Shown: piece after piece, positions 47,379 to 56,573 of the stretch
How the letters are laid out: every line of letters starts with the position of its first letter
Numbering within the stretch: the stretch's first letter is position 1
Assembly (NCBI RefSeq): GCF_902506435.1
Contig: NZ_LR733215.1
Location: 1,695,367-1,759,366 of the forward strand
DNA length: 64,000 nucleotides
Direction of reading: 5' to 3'
Source: Nocardioides sp. AX2bis
Lineage (GTDB): Bacteria > Actinomycetota > Actinomycetes > Propionibacteriales > Nocardioidaceae
The notes under the pieces: model-generated
The model's database searches: none
Told to the model about the DNA's origin: nothing
Seen by the model: only the letters and a program-made list of their open reading frames with translations
Program-made: the position numbers and the translations under genes

Positions 47379-48083
47379 ATGCGCGCCCGTCTCGTCCCCC
47401 TGCTCGTCGCCCTGGCCGTCGCCCTCACCGGCGTGCTGGGCTTCACCACCACCACTGCTCACGCTGCCGACAAGGACTGCGCCGACTTCAACACCCAGAA
47501 GGCCGCCCAGACGTTCTTCATCAACCACGGCGGTCCGCAGGACGACCCTCACGGACTCGACTCCGAGGGCGACGGCATCGCCTGCGAGAGCAACCCCTGT
47601 CCCTGCTCGACCGACCAGGGGGGCGGTGGAGGTGACGGCGGCGGCGGCAGCAACCCCGACCCCGAGCCCAAGCCGAAGAAGGCCGCTGCGCGCATCGTCC
47701 GCGTCATCGACGGCGACACCGCCAAGGTGAAGTACATCGGTGCCGGCAGAGCGACCGTCCGCTTCCTCGGCATCGACACTCCCGAGGTGTTCGGCGGTGA
47801 GGAGTGCGGTGGGCCTGAGGCATCCGAGGCCCTGAAGAACCGGCTCCCGCGCGGCACCCGGGTCACGCTGATCTCGGACACCAGCCAGGACCTGAAGGAC
47901 CGCTACGGTCGCCAGCTCCGCTACGTCGAGAAGAAGGACAGAGACGTCGCGCGGGCGATGGTCTTCGACGGCCACGCGAAGGTCTACGTCTACCAGGACA
48001 ACCCGTTCGACCGGGTGAAGGCCTACCGCAAGGCCCAGGACAGCGCCAAGGACGCCGACCGCGGCATCTGGGGCGCCTGCTGA
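47379..48083 (+). CDS. secreted excalibur-domain thermonuclease
   Basis: 234 aa. Sec signal peptide (MRARLVPLLVALAVALTG..., likely cut after AHA). Then an excalibur calcium-binding motif (DCADFNTQKAAQTFF, DSEGDGIACE), a Gly/Pro/Lys linker (~residues 75-107), and a staphylococcal-nuclease (TNase) domain with RVIDGDTAKV, VRFLGIDTPE (Arg and Glu of the active site), DRYGRQLRYV (second catalytic Arg) and the GHAKVYVYQDNPF end. The order excalibur-then-nuclease is the reverse of the commoner nuclease-then-excalibur. Extracellular DNA/RNA degradation is likely. Confidence 0.93.
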   Translation: MRARLVPLLVALAVALTGVLGFTTTTAHAADKDCADFNTQKAAQTFFINHGGPQDDPHGLDSEGDGIACESNPCPCSTDQGGGGGDGGGGSNPDPEPKPKKAAARIVRVIDGDTAKVKYIGAGRATVRFLGIDTPEVFGGEECGGPEASEALKNRLPRGTRVTLISDTSQDLKDRYGRQLRYVEKKDRDVARAMVFDGHAKVYVYQDNPFDRVKAYRKAQDSAKDADRGIWGAC

Positions 48084-48099
48084 TCCCAGGACCACCACG

Positions 48100-48128
48100 G
48101 AGGGCCGCGGCATGACGCCGCGGCCCTC
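48100..48128 (+). terminator. hairpin terminator after the nuclease gene
   Basis: Perfect 12-bp stem GAGGGCCGCGGC (48100-48111) / complement (48117-48128), ATGAC loop, 17 nt past the stop. Confidence 0.85.
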
Positions 48129-48209
48129 ACGCTGCTGGCCCCCAGGGCGGGGGGGGTGCCATGCTCCTCCCAGACCCCTCACCAGAGGGCCAACGGAGCG
48201 GAGACCGTC

Positions 48210-48419
48210 ATGGTGGCCACAGTCCTCACCGTCGTAGGTGTGCTGTTCGTGCTCGCCTGCGCCACGGCGTTCCTCGTCCTGGTCGTCCAGGACCTGCGGG
48301 CCGGCAGACGAGACCGGCTGGAGCCGCCCGGCCCGGACGCTCGGCGCAGCAGGGCGGCTCACGAGCAGTCGGAGGCGCAACGCCGCATCAACAAGGGCTC
48401 CGCCGTGGGGGGTCTGTGA
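48210..48419 (+). CDS. small single-helix membrane protein
   Basis: 69 aa from ATG 48210 (GGAG ribosome site at 48199-48203). An N-terminal hydrophobic helix (ATVLTVVGVLFVLACATAFLVLVV) leads into a charged Arg-rich cytoplasmic tail. Function unknown; no family recognised. It may be a small regulator or subunit, but nothing in the surroundings says which. Confidence 0.55.
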   Translation: MVATVLTVVGVLFVLACATAFLVLVVQDLRAGRRDRLEPPGPDARRSRAAHEQSEAQRRINKGSAVGGL

Positions 48420-48536
48420 CCAGACACGTGCGTCACCGGGGTGTCGGTCAGGTGGGACCAGGGTCCGGAAGCGTGATGGCCGTGCCAGGGTGATGGCAGG
48501 CACGACATCGGACCACCGGGGTGAGAGGACGGACGC

Positions 48537-48728
48537 ATGGCGCAGGAGCGCGAACACACTCCGCCGACCAGCTGCATGAGCTGCTCGGGTCGCGCATTCA
48601 CCGAGGAAGACACCCGCCAGGCCACCAAGTGGGGCGCCGGGTCGCACATGATGCGGCACTACATCTGCGACGCGTGCTCGTTCGTGATGACCTACTACCT
48701 GAAGAAGTCGCGCGGGAAGGTCAACTGA
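48537..48728 (+). CDS. small protein with two CxxC knuckles
   Basis: 63 aa. Two Cys-x2-Cys pairs (SCMSC at ~12-16 and ICDAC at ~43-47) suggest a zinc ribbon, followed by a short hydrophobic/aromatic and basic C-terminus (MTYYLKKSRGK). Preceded by a GGGGTGAGAGG-like purine stretch. Family not recognised; zinc binding is inference from spacing. Confidence 0.65.
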   Translation: MAQEREHTPPTSCMSCSGRAFTEEDTRQATKWGAGSHMMRHYICDACSFVMTYYLKKSRGKVN

Positions 48729-48752
48729 CAGCGGCCCGCCGGTTCCCACATT

Positions 48753-48791
48753 GCAGCGGATCGGTACCAGCATCCGGCACCGATCCGCTGC
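48753..48791. repeat. inverted repeat after the zinc-ribbon gene
   Basis: Perfect 13-bp arms GCAGCGGATCGGT (48753-48765) and complement (48779-48791) with a 13-nt centre that can form a further short CCxG pairing. 25 nt after the stop, so probably a terminator; the nested design also resembles the palindromes listed elsewhere. Confidence 0.75.
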
Positions 48792-48824
48792 GCTACGTCG
48801 TACTGCCGCGTGCACCGACGTCGC

Positions 48825-48830
48825 TAGGCT
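48825..48830 (+). promoter_or_regulatory. -10 box (TAGGCT) of a 41-aa gene
   Basis: TAGGCT with 6 nt to GTG 48837. Confidence 0.45.
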
Positions 48831-48836
48831 GACGAT

Positions 48837-48962
48837 GTGGTCCACGACGAGCTCCCTACCCGGATGCGCCTGCGGGACTTCCTGGCCCGCAACTGGGCGG
48901 TCGTGCTGGCGACGGTGCTGCTGACCCTGGTCATGGTCGGCGCCGTCTCCACCCTGTTCTAG
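48837..48962 (+). CDS. 41-aa single-helix membrane protein
   Basis: GTG 48837 to TAG 48960-48962. Charged N-terminus (VVHDELPTRMRLRDFLARNW) and one strongly hydrophobic helix (AVVLATVLLTLVMVGAV) ending STLF. Too short for a routine ORF cutoff, but supported by a TAGGCT box 6 nt upstream, codon bias and a location between two other leaderless small genes. Function unknown. Confidence 0.6.
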   Translation: MVHDELPTRMRLRDFLARNWAVVLATVLLTLVMVGAVSTLF

Positions 48963-48974
48963 GACCCGTCCCCG

Positions 48975-48980
48975 TAGGCT
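48975..48980 (+). promoter_or_regulatory. -10 box (TAGGCT) of a 65-aa membrane protein gene
   Basis: TAGGCT, seven bases, then GTG 48988. Same hexamer as at 48825. Confidence 0.45.
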
Positions 48981-48987
48981 CGCCCGC

Positions 48988-49185
48988 GTGAGCAGCCACG
49001 GCACCCCGCGCCCCCGTCCGCGCTGGCGCGTCGCCCTCGGCGTGCTGCTCGTGCTGGTCGGGCTGGCGCTGTTCGTGGCCCTCCAGATCAACCGGGACGG
49101 CTCCGAGGGAGCGGGCCTGGACGGCCTGCTCTCGGGGCTCGTGGTGGCGCTCGGCGTCGTCGCCCTGCAGCGGCCCCAACGCTGA
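48988..49185 (+). CDS. 65-aa two-helix membrane protein
   Basis: GTG 48988. Pro/Arg-rich start, helix 1 (VALGVLLVLVGLALFVALQI), a polar Asp/Gly loop, helix 2 (GLLSGLVVALGVVAL), and a basic end. No family recognised; likely integral membrane. Confidence 0.6.
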   Translation: MSSHGTPRPRPRWRVALGVLLVLVGLALFVALQINRDGSEGAGLDGLLSGLVVALGVVALQRPQR

Positions 49186-49226
49186 CCGGGCACCGCTGAC
49201 CCTCGACCTCCGCCGACGAGCGGGTC

Positions 49227-49232
49227 TAGGGT
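49227..49232 (+). promoter_or_regulatory. -10 box (TAGGGT) of the amidase gene
   Basis: TAGGGT gives a leader of about 27 nt with a GGGAGG ribosome site at 49256-49261 before ATG 49266. Confidence 0.5.
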
Positions 49233-49265
49233 CGGGCCTCCGGTCCATCACTCTCGGGAGGCCCG

Positions 49266-51302
49266 ATGCTCGGCTCGTCGCGCTCACAAGGTCAGCAGGC
49301 ACCACGGCGGCGTACGGCGGTGGGCCTCGGCCTGACCGGCCTCGTCGCCTCCACCCTCGGCGCGGTCAGCCTCGCCACGGCGCCCGGGCCCTCGGTCGCG
49401 GCCGGCCCCTCGGAGGCCGACTGGGCGGCCTGCGCCGCGCCGGCACCGTCCCGCCAGGCCGCCTTCGCCCGGGCCGCGGAGGTCAGCGGGGTGCCGGAGG
49501 AGGTCCTGCTCGGCGTGTCCTACCTGCAGTCCCGGTGGGACGACCACGGCACCTCGCCCAGCACGTCGGGCGGGTACGGCCCGCTGCACCTCACCGCGGT
49601 CGAGTCCACCCCGGCCGCACTGACCGACCCCGACCCGCTGGGCAAGGGCGAGGGCGGCCCGGAGCCCGGGTCGCGCGAGATGACGACCTCGCGGATGGAC
49701 GACACCCAGCTGCGCACCCTCGACCGCGCCGCGGACCTGACCGGCCTGGCCGCCGACCGGCTCGAGACCGACGACGTGGCCAACATCTGCGGCGGCGCGG
49801 CCCTCCTCGCGGCCGACCAGCGCGCCTCGGGCGTCGAGGCGCGCGACCTCGGCGACTGGTCCGCGGCGGTGGCGGCGTACAGCCGGGCTGCCGACGAGGC
49901 CACCGCGCTCCGCTTCGCCCGCGACGTCTACGCCGTCATCCGCTCCGGCGAGGCGCGGCGCACCAACGACGGCGAGCGGGTGCGGCTGCCGGCCACGACC
50001 GCCCGCGTCGACCAGGACGCGGTCGCCGCCCTCGACCTGGCCGAGGCCGGTCCGGCGACGGCCGACTGCAACGCCCGGCTGGCCTGCGAGTCGGTCCCGG
50101 CACCGTACGAGCAGTACGGCGAGACCCCCGGTGAGTATGGCAACCACGACCTGGCCGACCGGCCCGAGGACCTCGACCTGGACTACCTCGTCATCCACGA
50201 CACCGAGGCCACCTGGGACACCACGCTGGACCTGGTCACCGACCCGACGTACGTCTCCTGGCACTACTCGCTGCGCTCGGCCGACGGCCACATCGCCCAG
50301 CACGTGCCGGTCGACGACCCCGCCTGGCACGCCGGCAACTGGTACACCAACATGCACTCCATCGGGCTCGAGCACGAGGGCTTCGCCGCCGAGGGGGCCA
50401 GCTGGTACACCGAGAACCTCTACCGGACCTCGGCGCGGCTCGTGCGCCACCTCGCCGAGCGCTACGACATCCCGCTCGACCGCGGCCACGTGATCGGCCA
50501 CGACCAGGTGCCCGGCACGACCCCGGCCACGGTGCGCGGCATGCACTGGGACCCGGGGCCGTACTGGGACTGGGAGCACTACTTCGACCTGCTCCGCGCC
50601 CCGATCGACCAGACCGGTGCCGGCACCGGGCGTACGGCCCGCGACGCCAAGGTGGTCACCGTCGCCCCGGGCTTCCGCGGCAACCGGCAGCCGCTGTCGG
50701 GATGCACCGAGAGCGGCGCCTGCACCCCGCAGGGCACCAACTTCGTGCCGCTGCAGCAGCGGCCGCGCTGGGGCTCGCCGCTCGTCGCCGACGCCGGTCT
50801 CCGTCCCGACGGCTCGCCCTCGACCACGCAGGTCTCCGACATCGGCGCCCGCGCCACGGCCGGGCACCGCTTCCGCGTGGCCGAGCGCCGGGGTGCCTGG
50901 CTCGGCGTCTGGTACCTCGGCGACCTCGCCTGGATGCACAGCCCGCGCCGCGACCCCGTCGTGGTGCCCGACCGTGCCCAGGTGGTGGTGCCCCGCCGCG
51001 ACGACGTCCCGGTCTACGGCCGCGCCTACCCGGAGGCGTCGGCGTACCCCGCCTCGATCCCGGTCCAGGAGGTCGTCCCGCTCCAGTACGCGATGGACCG
51101 CGGGCAGGGCTACGTGGTGGCCGACCCGGACCCGGAGACCGACTACTACTACGCCAAGAGCTTCCAGTGCGCGACGACCGTCGACGACTGCACCGAGGTC
51201 GAGGGTGCTGACGACTACCTGATGGTGTGGTTCGGGCACCGGATGGCCTACGTGCGCGCCGATGACGTGCGCGTCCGCACGGTGGGCGGCGCCCTGCGCT
51301 GA
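49266..51302 (+). CDS. exported N-acetylmuramoyl-L-alanine amidase (type 2/PGRP)
   Basis: 678 aa. N-terminal export signal with RRRTAVGLGLTG, Tat-like. An N-terminal soluble-lytic-like segment (about 60-240) has GVSYLQSRWDDHGTSPSTSGGYGPLHL; the place where such domains carry Glu (ESRW) holds Gln. The amidase_2 domain (~300-450) has LVIHDTEATWDTTLDL, HSIGLEHEGF, HVIGHDQVPGTTPATVRGMHWDPG, with His residues typical of a zinc amidase. A C-terminal ~200-residue region with Trp and Tyr is probably wall binding. Likely autolysin or remodelling enzyme. Confidence 0.85.
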   Translation: MLGSSRSQGQQAPRRRTAVGLGLTGLVASTLGAVSLATAPGPSVAAGPSEADWAACAAPAPSRQAAFARAAEVSGVPEEVLLGVSYLQSRWDDHGTSPSTSGGYGPLHLTAVESTPAALTDPDPLGKGEGGPEPGSREMTTSRMDDTQLRTLDRAADLTGLAADRLETDDVANICGGAALLAADQRASGVEARDLGDWSAAVAAYSRAADEATALRFARDVYAVIRSGEARRTNDGERVRLPATTARVDQDAVAALDLAEAGPATADCNARLACESVPAPYEQYGETPGEYGNHDLADRPEDLDLDYLVIHDTEATWDTTLDLVTDPTYVSWHYSLRSADGHIAQHVPVDDPAWHAGNWYTNMHSIGLEHEGFAAEGASWYTENLYRTSARLVRHLAERYDIPLDRGHVIGHDQVPGTTPATVRGMHWDPGPYWDWEHYFDLLRAPIDQTGAGTGRTARDAKVVTVAPGFRGNRQPLSGCTESGACTPQGTNFVPLQQRPRWGSPLVADAGLRPDGSPSTTQVSDIGARATAGHRFRVAERRGAWLGVWYLGDLAWMHSPRRDPVVVPDRAQVVVPRRDDVPVYGRAYPEASAYPASIPVQEVVPLQYAMDRGQGYVVADPDPETDYYYAKSFQCATTVDDCTEVEGADDYLMVWFGHRMAYVRADDVRVRTVGGALR

Positions 51303-51323
51303 GCGGGGCGCCGGGCGGGCGGC

Positions 51324-51773
51324 TCACCAGCGGTAGTCGAGGAACTTCCCGTCGAAGGTGACGACCACCCGGTCGCCGTCGGGGTCGGGGCGCCGCGCGA
51401 TGTCGACCTGGAAGTTGATCGCGCTCATGATCCCGTCGCCGAACTCCTCGTGGATCAGCGCCTTGAGCGCCGGGCCGTAGACCGCGAGCGCCTCGTGGAA
51501 GCGGTACACGGTCGGGTCGGTGGCCACGGCCGGGTCGGCGACGCGGGTGGGCTGCTGGCGCAGGGCCTCGGCCACGTCGTCGCCCAGGTCGAGGAGCGCG
51601 CAGGCGGCCGCCGCGATCTCCGTCGGTACGGGGTGCTGCCCCAGCAGCGCCGCCGTCGTCCACACCAGCGGGGTGCCGAGCTGCTCGGCCACAGTGGCCC
51701 AGGTCAGGCCGTGCCGCACCCGGGCCGAGTCGACGTGCCGGGCGGCGTCCTGCTTGGTCATGATCGGGGTCAC
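51324..51773 (-). CDS. cynS: cyanate hydratase (cyanase)
   Basis: 149 aa from GTG 51773, preceded on the minus strand by GAGGAGC; ATG 51761 is the alternative. Converts cyanate and bicarbonate to CO2 and carbamate. The N-terminal helical part ends in PLVWTTAALLGQHPVP, and the C-terminal catalytic module has YRFHEALAVYGPALKALIHEEFGDGIMSAINF with the E. coli-equivalent Arg96 (YRF), Glu99 (HEA) and Ser122 (SAINF). The final DGKFLDYRW is standard. Isolated from any cynR or cynX transporter; a beta-carbonic anhydrase is 6.6 kb away. Confidence 0.93.
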   Translation of the reverse strand: MTPIMTKQDAARHVDSARVRHGLTWATVAEQLGTPLVWTTAALLGQHPVPTEIAAAACALLDLGDDVAEALRQQPTRVADPAVATDPTVYRFHEALAVYGPALKALIHEEFGDGIMSAINFQVDIARRPDPDGDRVVVTFDGKFLDYRW

Positions 51774-51917
51774 GGGGTGCTCCTCGTCTCGGGGCGCCGG
51801 CAGGAGCCGGCGCGCTCGCGGCCCAGGATGCCCATCCACGCGGTCGCGACGCCACCCGACGCAGGACGAGCCCGCCACCGCGGCTGCGGTGACGGGCCCG
51901 TCGACGTGCGGGGGTGC

Positions 51918-52343
51918 TCAGGCCTTGCGGTCGTGCTTGACCCGACGGCGCAGCTGGAAGATCCGCAGGCTGGCGGCGATGCCGGCCAGGAAGAGCCCGG
52001 CGACCGCCGCGATCAGCAGGGCGACCGCGACCGGGATGTCGGCATCCCAGCCGAGGAAGCGCACCGTCGTCGGGTCGGTGTTCTGGGCCACGAAGATGAT
52101 CAGCAGGATCAGCACGATGCCGAGCGCGATCACGCCGACGTAGAGGCCGCCGGCCCGCGAGCGGCGCAGCGGGTCGGACTGCTTGTCCTGGCGCTTTCCG
52201 GGGGCGCCGGCCTTGCCGGACTTCTCGGCCTTGCCGGCCTTGCCGGGCTTGCCGGGCTTGTCGGCGGCACGGGTACCGCCGGGCTGCGCGCCGCGGTCGG
52301 GTCCGGGGGTCGAACCCGGCTGGGTGGGCGTGGAGTTGCTCAT
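51918..52343 (-). CDS. LapA/DUF1049-type membrane protein
   Basis: 141 aa. The first ~65 residues are Pro/Gly/Lys-rich with a KPGKPGKAGKAEKSGKAG repeat and look disordered. Two transmembrane helices follow: GLYVGVIALGIVLILLIIFVAQN and the VALLIAAVAGLFLAGIAASL one, separated by DPTTVRFLGWDADIPV. That central pattern (QNTxxVxxxFL) is typical of LapA/DUF1049. Lipopolysaccharide-type roles do not apply in this lineage. Confidence 0.83.
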   Translation of the reverse strand: MSNSTPTQPGSTPGPDRGAQPGGTRAADKPGKPGKAGKAEKSGKAGAPGKRQDKQSDPLRRSRAGGLYVGVIALGIVLILLIIFVAQNTDPTTVRFLGWDADIPVAVALLIAAVAGLFLAGIAASLRIFQLRRRVKHDRKA

Positions 52344-52419
52344 GGAGCAGGTCTACCGCATCAGGCTCCACCCCTCGTACGCACGAGCGGGTGAGCGCGC
52401 CGCGCCCACGCCTGGGGCC

Positions 52420-53283
52420 TCACCCCAGAGCGACCAAGGTCACGGCCGCGGCGCACAGCAGCAGCCCCACGCCCTGGCTCCGGTGCACCCGCTCGCGCAG
52501 CAGCAGCGCGGCGAGCAGGACCGTCACCGCGGGGTAGAGCGAGGTCAGCACGCCGGCGACGGCGAGGTAGCCGGCGCGGGCGGACAGCAGGAACAGCAGC
52601 GTGCCGGTCACGCCGAGCACACCGGAGACCAGGCCGAGGTACGCCGCGGGCCGCCGCGGCACCCAGGGCGCCCGCAGCCCGGCCGCCACGACCACGACGA
52701 CCACCGCCGCGACCAGCTGGTTGAGCAGGACCGGGAACAGACCGGCGTCGTCGCCGACCTGGGCCAGGGCCGCGAACAGGGTGCCGAACCCGGCGCCGGC
52801 GAGCAGGCCGTCGACCACGGCGGCGCGGGCCGGCGTACGGCCGCCGCCGCGCCGGGGGACCGGGGCCGGGTCGTCGGCGGGCTCGCGCGAGACCAGCCAG
52901 ATGGCCGGGGCGGCCACGACCAGGCCGGCGGCGACCATCAGGCGCGGACGCTCCCCGAGCGCGAGCCCGGCGGCCACCGGCACCACGGCCGCGCCGACGC
53001 CGGACAGCGGGGCGACCACGCCCATCCGACCCGAGGACAGCCCGCGGTAGAGGAAGGCGGTGCCGACACCGTTCCCGACCCCGCCCAGGACCGCCCAGGC
53101 CCAGTCAGCGGGCTCCGGGGTGCCGCCGACGACGAGCGCCACGACGAGCACGGCTCCCGCCCCGCCGAGCTGGGAGAGCAGCGCCACCGCCCACGCAGAC
53201 GCCCGGTGCGAGGCCACACCGCCGACGAAGTCGGACAGGCCGTAGGTGAGGGCGGCCACGAGGGCCAGGCCGAGGGCGGTCAC
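52420..53283 (-). CDS. EamA/DMT superfamily transporter
   Basis: 287 aa, ten transmembrane helices by hydrophobicity. Two EamA repeats: LGLALVAALTYGLSDFVGG ... GLSSGRMGVVAPLSGVGAAVVPVAAGLALGER and the second ending SLYPAVTVLLAALLLRERVHRSQ, where the conserved RE-x-H/R motif of EamA lies. Probably exports or imports small metabolites; the substrate is unknown. GTG start at 53283, with a minus-strand TACGCT box 8 nt upstream. Confidence 0.88.
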   Translation of the reverse strand: MTALGLALVAALTYGLSDFVGGVASHRASAWAVALLSQLGGAGAVLVVALVVGGTPEPADWAWAVLGGVGNGVGTAFLYRGLSSGRMGVVAPLSGVGAAVVPVAAGLALGERPRLMVAAGLVVAAPAIWLVSREPADDPAPVPRRGGGRTPARAAVVDGLLAGAGFGTLFAALAQVGDDAGLFPVLLNQLVAAVVVVVVAAGLRAPWVPRRPAAYLGLVSGVLGVTGTLLFLLSARAGYLAVAGVLTSLYPAVTVLLAALLLRERVHRSQGVGLLLCAAAVTLVALG

Positions 53284-53333
53284 GGCCGCCGAGCGTACGC
53301 AGAACGCGCTGTGGCCCGCGGGTCGGAGGACGA

Positions 53334-53366
53334 CGACGGCCCCGGACCAGTGGTCCGGGGCCGTCG
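53334..53366 (-). terminator. hairpin terminator of the DUF7455 gene
   Basis: Perfect 16-bp arms CGACGGCCCCGGACCA (53334-53349) and complement (53351-53366) with a 1-nt centre (functionally a 14-bp stem with a 5-nt loop), 24 nt past the stop at 53390. Confidence 0.8.
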
Positions 53367-53389
53367 AGGAAGTTCGTGGTGGGTGGTGC

Positions 53390-53614
53390 TCAGCGCTCCG
53401 CGTCGGGAGCGGGGGTGCCGTGCAGCTTGTGGGTCTCGTCCACGACGGTCACGGCCACCTCCTTGAGCTTGTCCTCGTGCTCGCGGGCGTGGTGCGCGCA
53501 GAACATGAGCTCGCCCCCCGCCTGCAGGGCTACGCGAAGGTAGGCCTGGGCACCGCAGCGGTCGCAACGGTCCTCGGCAGTCAGGGGAGCACTGGTAGCA
53601 ACTGCAGTAGTCAC
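53390..53614 (-). CDS. DUF7455 zinc-ribbon-like protein
   Basis: 74 aa from GTG 53614. Contains DRCDRCGAQAYLRVALQAGGELMFCAHHAREHE with Cys-x2-Cys and Cys-x2-His patterns, a probable zinc site, as in the small protein adjacent to parE in Streptomyces. Divergent from parE across a 239-bp gap. Function unknown. Confidence 0.87.
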   Translation of the reverse strand: MTTAVATSAPLTAEDRCDRCGAQAYLRVALQAGGELMFCAHHAREHEDKLKEVAVTVVDETHKLHGTPAPDAER

Positions 53615-53853
53615 AACGGCCTCATCTCTTGGTCGGTCGGTGCTGTTCACAACGTAGCGAGGGAACGTGTTGTTCCTCAGCCGTTCGTGGTGAACCACAC
53701 TGTGATCGAACCACGCGGGTGGTGATCCTGAAGGGTGACTGACCGGGCCTCGTCGCCCGGTCGGTCGGTGCTGCGGTGGGGCTGCACTGCTGCTCACGAC
53801 CTTACTGGGCAGGCGGTACGCCCGGGCAGGCGTGCCGCGCACCGGCCGCGGGC

Positions 53854-55968
<2,115 letters not shown>

Positions 55969-55998
55969 CGGGTCGGCCCGTACGGGTCGGGCGCGGGC

Positions 55999-56065
55999 GC
56001 GGCCCGCGGGACGTCATACGTACCGCGCAGACGGGTGCTCGCTCCGTATGACGTCCCGGGGCCGG
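55999..56065. repeat. 67-bp palindromic direct repeat, copy 1
   Basis: 65 of 67 bases equal copy 2 (56466-56532). Contains 13-bp outer arms GGGACGTCATACG (56008-56020) and the exact complement (56045-56057), plus an imperfect inner stem. Lies between parE and the MazG-like gene (convergent). Confidence 0.9.
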
Positions 56066-56077
56066 TCGGGCCCCTGG

Positions 56078-56407
56078 TCAGCGGTGGTCGCCGGAGCCGC
56101 CCAGGGCCGCCCGCCGCTGGCGGTCCGCCAGCTTCGTGACGTTGCCCTGGGCGATGTCGTCGAGGGAGAGCCCCAGGAAGCTGGCCAGGACCGCGGTGTA
56201 CCAGAGCACGTCGCCGAGCTCGGCGGCCATGTCGTCGCGGTCGAGCCGGTCCAGGTCGCTGCCGTGGTCCCGGACCAGCTTCTTGACCTTCTCAGCGACC
56301 TCGCCGGCCTCACCGACCAGCCCGAGCACGAGGTGCATGAACTCGTCGGGGGCGTCGACGTCGCGGGCGGTGCGCAGGGCGGCGCGCTGATAGTCGTTGC
56401 AGTCCAT
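56078..56407 (-). CDS. MazG-like nucleotide pyrophosphohydrolase
   Basis: 109 aa. MazG fold: GLVGEAGEVAEKVKKLV (E-x2-E motif) and DMAAELGDVLWYTAVLA (E-x2-D motif) bind Mg2+ and hydrolyse non-canonical or excess NTPs. ATG 56407 lies 6 nt after a minus-strand TACGGT box, i.e. leaderless. Single domain, like the actinobacterial MazG-type and phage-type proteins, rather than the two-domain E. coli MazG. The gene is bracketed by 67-bp direct repeats. Substrate is unknown. Confidence 0.9.
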   Translation of the reverse strand: MDCNDYQRAALRTARDVDAPDEFMHLVLGLVGEAGEVAEKVKKLVRDHGSDLDRLDRDDMAAELGDVLWYTAVLASFLGLSLDDIAQGNVTKLADRQRRAALGGSGDHR

Positions 56408-56413
56408 GAGACG

Positions 56414-56419
56414 ACCGTA
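56414..56419 (-). promoter_or_regulatory. -10 box (TACGGT) of the MazG-like gene
   Basis: Minus-strand TACGGT, six bases, then ATG 56407. Confidence 0.45.
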
Positions 56420-56465
56420 GGCGCTCGGCCGCCCTCGGTGACCGCGAGCCGGCGTGGGCGCGGCC

Positions 56466-56532
56466 GCGGCCCGCGGGACGTCATACGTACTGCGCAGACG
56501 GGTGCTCGCTCCGTATGACGTTCCGGGGCCGG
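56466..56532. repeat. 67-bp palindromic direct repeat, copy 2
   Basis: Differs from copy 1 by two transitions (C to T). The right outer arm becomes CGTATGACGTTCC, giving one G-T wobble in the stem. Exactly 467 bp after copy 1; lies between the divergent MazG-like gene and nagZ-like gene, so it is not placed like a terminator. Confidence 0.9.
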
Positions 56533-56573
56533 CCTGGTCCGGGCATCACCCGACGGGTGGCAGCATGGGCCCG

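Noticed and set aside
53246..53725. Plus-strand frame (about 160 codons) over the start of the EamA and DUF7455 region
   Set aside because: It runs antisense to the DUF7455 gene, which has clear Cys/His pairs; the frame shows no domain and no ribosome site.
56078..56407. MazG-like gene considered as part of a toxin-antitoxin module
   Set aside because: No MazE/MazF-type or other small toxin/antitoxin gene is adjacent; MazG-fold alone is insufficient.
56048..56518. Plus-strand frame of 156 codons covering the MazG-like gene
   Set aside because: It is the antisense shadow of the MazG-like gene; the direct repeats at both ends make the frame open at either side.
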